This document shows positions 60,789-64,000 of a DNA stretch of 64,000 nt, one piece after another. The notes under the pieces are model-generated. The model searched no databases. It was not told the origin of the DNA and was given only the letters and a program-made list of their open reading frames with translations. A program made the position numbers and the translations under genes. Source of the stretch: Oxalobacter formigenes (GTDB lineage Bacteria > Pseudomonadota > Gammaproteobacteria > Burkholderiales > Burkholderiaceae_D); assembly GCF_002127965.1 (NCBI RefSeq), contig NZ_CP018787.1:1054001-1118000 (forward strand), given 5' to 3'. Numbering within the stretch: position 1 is the stretch's first letter; the number at the start of each line of letters is the position of its first letter.

Positions 60789-61562
60789 TCATTTCTTGCC
60801 GGTAGATTGTTTCTCAATCTGCCGGGCAATCCCTCTCAATATATTGACTTCTTCCGTTTCCAGACTGGAGCGTGAAAACAGGCGTCGCAGACGTGGCATC
60901 AGTTTTTTGGGGTTGTCCGGATTCAGGAAGCCGATAGTCGTCAGTGCCGTTTCGAGATGGATGAACATCCTGTTGATCTGATCGACGGAAGCAGGCTCTC
61001 CGTGAAAACCGATGTGTTCGTCCCGTGTGGGCAAATTTTCCTTGTCCAGTATGGCCATCCGGCATTCATAGGCCAGTATCTGAATGGCCTGAGCCAGATT
61101 CAGGGAACTGTAATCCGGATTGGCTGGGATGTTGATCAGGGCGTGGCATTGTTCCACGTCTTCGTTGGACAGGCCGTAGCGTTCGCTTCCGAATACCAGA
61201 GCGCAATTGGCATGTTCACCTGTGAAGATATTGTCTGCAAATTGTCTCGGTGTAAAAATTGGAGGAGAAAATTCCCGAAGCCGGGCGGAAAGGGCTGCCG
61301 CAAAGTGGCAATCTTCAAGAGCTTCTTCCAGCGTTTCGACGATAAGGGCATTTTCAAGTATATCCTGTGCGCCACTGGCAAATGCGATGGCTTCTTCCTG
61401 TTTCAGGACATCTCCAAAACGGGGCTTGACAAGAACAAGCCGGGAAAATCCCATTGTCTTGATGGCTCTGGCGGCAGCGCCCACATTGCCGGGATGACTG
61501 GTTCCGACCAATATAAAACGCAAAGTTGAAAAAACGGATGTGTCGGTTTTTCGCTGGTTCAT
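60789..61562 (-). CDS. trmJ: tRNA (cytidine/uridine-2'-O-) methyltransferase TrmJ
   Basis: 257 residues, SPOUT (TrmH) superfamily. FILVGTSHPGNVGAAARAIK is the TrmJ N-terminal motif; ALVFGSERYGLSNEDVEQCH and IPANPDYSSLNLAQAIQILAYE are the SPOUT motifs with the knot. It methylates position 32 of tRNA. The C-terminal ~90 residues (RMFIHLETALTTIGFLNP) match the family's extension. Divergent from suhB across 146 bp. Confidence 0.93.
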   Translation of the reverse strand: MNQRKTDTSVFSTLRFILVGTSHPGNVGAAARAIKTMGFSRLVLVKPRFGDVLKQEEAIAFASGAQDILENALIVETLEEALEDCHFAAALSARLREFSPPIFTPRQFADNIFTGEHANCALVFGSERYGLSNEDVEQCHALINIPANPDYSSLNLAQAIQILAYECRMAILDKENLPTRDEHIGFHGEPASVDQINRMFIHLETALTTIGFLNPDNPKKLMPRLRRLFSRSSLETEEVNILRGIARQIEKQSTGKK

Positions 61563-61708
61563 TTACAATATCAGGTTTTGGGAAACAAAGTATTCAAATC
61601 GACTACAATAAAGTCAGGTTCTTTGTTCCACCGGTTTTTTAATTATTTATTATGACACCGCGCCGGATTTTCCGATATGCGTGTTGTCGCCATTTTTACG
61701 GAAGCACT

Positions 61709-62506
61709 ATGCAACCAATGCTTAACACGGCGGTCAGAGCCGCCCGTCGTGCCGCTACGATTATCAATCGCGCGTCCTTCGATCTCGAACAGATTCAGGT
61801 TGAACAAAAAGCGCCAAACGATTATGTGACTGAAGTCGATAAAGCCGCTGAGGAGGCCATTATCGATGTCCTGATATCGGCTTATCCGACCCATGCCGTT
61901 CTGGCTGAGGAATCGGGTGGTTCGAACAACCTGAATGACGAAAGCGAAAACGTCTGGATCATCGATCCGCTGGATGGCACGACCAATTTCATTCACCAGT
62001 TCCCGGCGTACTGTATTTCGATTGCCCTTCAACAGAAGGGAGTCATTACACAAGCCGTTATTTATGATCCGGTTCATAACGACCTGTTTACGGCCACGAA
62101 GGGTGGTGGTGCATTCCTGAACAACAAGCGTATCCGCGTCAGCAAGACCGATCGCCTCTCAAAAGCATTGCTCGGCACCGGTTTTGCCAACCGTAACAAA
62201 GATGAAAAGGCGCTGAAAGAATTCCTGAGGATGTTCGAAGTGATGACCCTGAATTCACAGGGCTTGCGTCGTCCGGGCTCGGCTGCGCTGGATCTGGCGT
62301 ATGTGGCCTGTGGCCGTTACGACGGTTATTTTGAAAAGAATCTGAAGATATGGGATATTGCAGCGGGTTCCCTGATCGTTTCGGAAGCAGGCGGTATCGT
62401 TGCTGATTTCGACGGTGAAGCTGCTTATCTGAAATCCGGCAATATCGTGGCAGGCAGCCCGAGAATTTTCGGCCAGATGCTTCCGTTGCTGCAATCGGCG
62501 ATTTAA
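61709..62506 (+). CDS. suhB: Inositol-1-monophosphatase family protein SuhB
   Basis: 265 residues from the ATG at 61709 ([17 protein letters not shown]), with GGAAGC upstream; M4 at 61718 is equally possible. Metal site motifs: [28 protein letters not shown], and C-terminal [17 protein letters not shown]. SuhB also assists rRNA antitermination complexes. The trmJ-suhB divergent pair is common in proteobacteria. Confidence 0.95.
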   Translation: MQPMLNTAVRAARRAATIINRASFDLEQIQVEQKAPNDYVTEVDKAAEEAIIDVLISAYPTHAVLAEESGGSNNLNDESENVWIIDPLDGTTNFIHQFPAYCISIALQQKGVITQAVIYDPVHNDLFTATKGGGAFLNNKRIRVSKTDRLSKALLGTGFANRNKDEKALKEFLRMFEVMTLNSQGLRRPGSAALDLAYVACGRYDGYFEKNLKIWDIAAGSLIVSEAGGIVADFDGEAAYLKSGNIVAGSPRIFGQMLPLLQSAI

Positions 62507-62534
62507 GCGTTAACTTTTTCTTTCTTATTGAAAT

Positions 62535-63692
62535 ATGGCATCGTCGCTGCGAATCGATCTGTTTTGTGAAGTGATCGATAATTTCGGCGATGCCGGTGTC
62601 TGCTGGCGTCTGGCACGCCAGCTTGTCAATGAACATAACTGTCGGGTCACCTTATGGATAGACAAGCCTTCCGTGTTGAAACGGATCAGTCCAGAGGTCG
62701 ATTCCGATTTCGACAGGCAAACGGTCTCCGGTGTGGATATCCGTTTGTGGCGGGAAGATTTTCCACGCGTGCCACTGGGCGATATTCCCGACGTCGTGAT
62801 TGAAGGATTTGGCGCACACTTGCCAGAGAGCTACGTGCGCCAGATGGCTCAAAATTTACCCCAGCCTGTCTGGATCAATCTGGAATACCTCTCTGCCGAA
62901 TCCTGGGTTGAAGACAGTCATTTGATGCCTTCGCCCCAATCATGGATACCCTTGACGAAATATTTTTATTTCCCGGGCTTCACTGAACGGACGGGGGGAT
63001 TGATCCGTGAAAAACAGCTTGTTTCGGAGCGTGAGAATTTTCAGGTCGACCGGCAAAATGCGATTCGTTTTTTGTCGAAACTCGGTGTAAAAGCATCTCC
63101 TGAACAATGGATCGTTTCAATATTCTCTTATTCCGATGCACCTGTCACCCCACTTTTGAAAAGCCTTTCAGAGAATAAAAAAAATGTGTTATGCCTGATT
63201 CCGGAAGGGGTTGCAACAGAGCAGGTCGGTTCATTCATCGGAAAAGCAGCGGCAGCAGGGACGCGTTTCAAGAAAGATAATCTGACGGTTCAGATTTTGC
63301 CGATGATCGAACAGGACGATTTTGACCGCCTGTTATGGTTGTGCGATTTCAATTTCATTCGGGGTGAAGATTCGTTCGTTCGTGCCCAATGGGCGGCCAG
63401 ACCGTTTGTGTGGCACATTTATCCTCAGGATGAAGAGGCCCATATGGTCAAATTGCACGCATTTCTCGATATGTATCTGTCCGGTTTGCCAAAGGATGCA
63501 GCAGATAATATCCGCCGTTTCTGGGCTATGTGGAACGACCGGGAAAATATAAAAACCGTTTCGGAAAACCGCCTGAATCTGGGCGAAATCGCTCCGGAGT
63601 GGAGCCAATATGCGACGGACTGGTTCAAAAAACTGACAGTTCAGGACGATTTGGCTTGCCGTTTGCTTCGATTTATCAATACTTTGCGTTAA
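62535..63692 (+). CDS. earP: EF-P arginine rhamnosyltransferase EarP
   Basis: 385 residues. EarP motifs: FCEVIDNFGDAGVCWRLARQL (read FCEVIDNFGDAGVCWRLA), WINLEYLSAESWVED, KYFYFPGFTERTGGLIRE, FNFIRGEDSFVRAQWAARPF and WHIYPQDEEAHMVK. It moves rhamnose from dTDP-rhamnose to Arg32 of EF-P. efp follows by 99 bp, the normal pair. The GEDSFVRAQ region holds the conserved Asp/Glu-Arg residues used for the nucleotide. Confidence 0.96.
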   Translation: MASSLRIDLFCEVIDNFGDAGVCWRLARQLVNEHNCRVTLWIDKPSVLKRISPEVDSDFDRQTVSGVDIRLWREDFPRVPLGDIPDVVIEGFGAHLPESYVRQMAQNLPQPVWINLEYLSAESWVEDSHLMPSPQSWIPLTKYFYFPGFTERTGGLIREKQLVSERENFQVDRQNAIRFLSKLGVKASPEQWIVSIFSYSDAPVTPLLKSLSENKKNVLCLIPEGVATEQVGSFIGKAAAAGTRFKKDNLTVQILPMIEQDDFDRLLWLCDFNFIRGEDSFVRAQWAARPFVWHIYPQDEEAHMVKLHAFLDMYLSGLPKDAADNIRRFWAMWNDRENIKTVSENRLNLGEIAPEWSQYATDWFKKLTVQDDLACRLLRFINTLR

Positions 63693-63791
63693 AATAGGCC
63701 TTTTTTTACGTAGCGCTTTTTCAGAGTCGGCTCGAAAATGACCGGCAGACAGAACTGAAGCCTTGATTTTTAATTATTTTTTTACAAATTT

Positions 63792-64000
63792 ATGAAAACA
63801 GCACAAGAAGTACGCGCCGGCAACGTTGTCATGGTCAACAATGAACCGATGGTGGTTTTGAAATCCGAATATACCAAATCCGGTCGCAATTCCTCCGTTT
63901 GCAAAATGAAGATGAAGAATCTGCTTTCCGGCACGAATATGGAATCCGTGTATCGTGCAGATGACAAGTTCGACGTCGTCGTTCTGGATAAAAAAGAAGT
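63792..64000 (+). CDS. efp: Elongation factor P (partial)
   Basis: The first 69 residues are in the window; the 3' end is cut. [20 protein letters not shown] starts the protein and Arg32 sits in [10 protein letters not shown], the loop rhamnosylated by EarP. EF-P relieves ribosome stalling at polyproline. The downstream neighbour is outside the window. Context with earP makes the modification type certain in practice. Confidence 0.96.
   Translation, partial: MKTAQEVRAGNVVMVNNEPMVVLKSEYTKSGRNSSVCKMKMKNLLSGTNMESVYRADDKFDVVVLDKKE

Overview
The window is a gene-dense bacterial chromosome segment of roughly 50% G+C by eye. Several features point to a betaproteobacterium of the Burkholderiales, most likely the Oxalobacteraceae. 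These are the rpsF-priB-rpsR-rplI operon, an EarP gene next to an elongation factor P with Arg32, adjoining mfd and ispD-ispF, a nadE-glnB pair, and the alaA-hom and thrC-moeA-moaD blocks. An oxygen-independent ubiquinone operon (ubiU-ubiV-ubiT) suggests anaerobic life, which would fit an Oxalobacter-like gut anaerobe. The genus is an inference. I recognised no rRNA, tRNA, insertion sequence, prophage or CRISPR array.

Layout. 1-4.4 kb (minus): a YhiI-RbbA-YhhJ-type exporter, with its last gene cut by the window edge. 4.6-7.8 kb (plus): ubiU, ubiV, ubiT and marC. 7.9-9.1 kb: two small uncharacterised genes. 9.5-12.1 kb: an MBOAT acyltransferase overlapping an AlgX-like partner, lower in G+C than its neighbours. 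12.1-21.9 kb: mfd, ispD-ispF, lolA, ftsK, trxB and an Smr-domain gene. 22-29.2 kb: a Sel1 lipoprotein, a GNAT gene, glnB-nadE, thrC-moeA-moaD and a DUF2239-like gene behind a perfect 18-bp inverted repeat. 29.2-34.5 kb: rpmB-rpmG, a D-2-hydroxyacid dehydrogenase, guaB and guaA. 34.5-38.3 kb: a very AT-rich gap and a large PAS-GGDEF-EAL membrane protein. 38.3-44.7 kb: queE, queD, tadA, an LD-carboxypeptidase, an ABC-F ATPase and nadA-nadC. 45-49.3 kb: a DUF3300 protein with a long Asn-Arg-Pro-rich tail, moaE, a split chromate transporter, and crcB behind a fluoride riboswitch. 49.3-58.2 kb: clpB with a heat-shock promoter, phoH, a peroxiredoxin, an Mth938-like gene, alaA, hom and a universal stress gene. 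58.4-64 kb: rplI, rpsR, priB and rpsF, then lexA with an SOS box, trmJ, suhB, earP and the start of efp.

How the genes connect. NAD synthesis is represented by nadA-nadC and nadE, the last beside the PII gene glnB. Molybdopterin genes (moeA, moaD, moaE) and threonine genes (hom, thrC) are each split between two sites about 20-30 kb apart, which suggests a rearrangement of a once continuous block. GMP synthesis (guaB, guaA) is next to a cyclic-di-GMP enzyme, and queE-queD use GTP-derived intermediates for queuosine. Translation is served by four ribosomal protein genes, tadA, trmJ, an ABC-F factor, and EF-P with its rhamnosyltransferase.

No clearly new multi-gene system stands out. The most unusual signals are a priB gene that appears to begin with CTG, the 18-bp operator-like palindrome at 28.5 kb, the fluoride riboswitch with an overlapping terminator, the AT-rich non-coding block at 34.7-35.1 kb, and the stand-alone polysaccharide acetylation pair.
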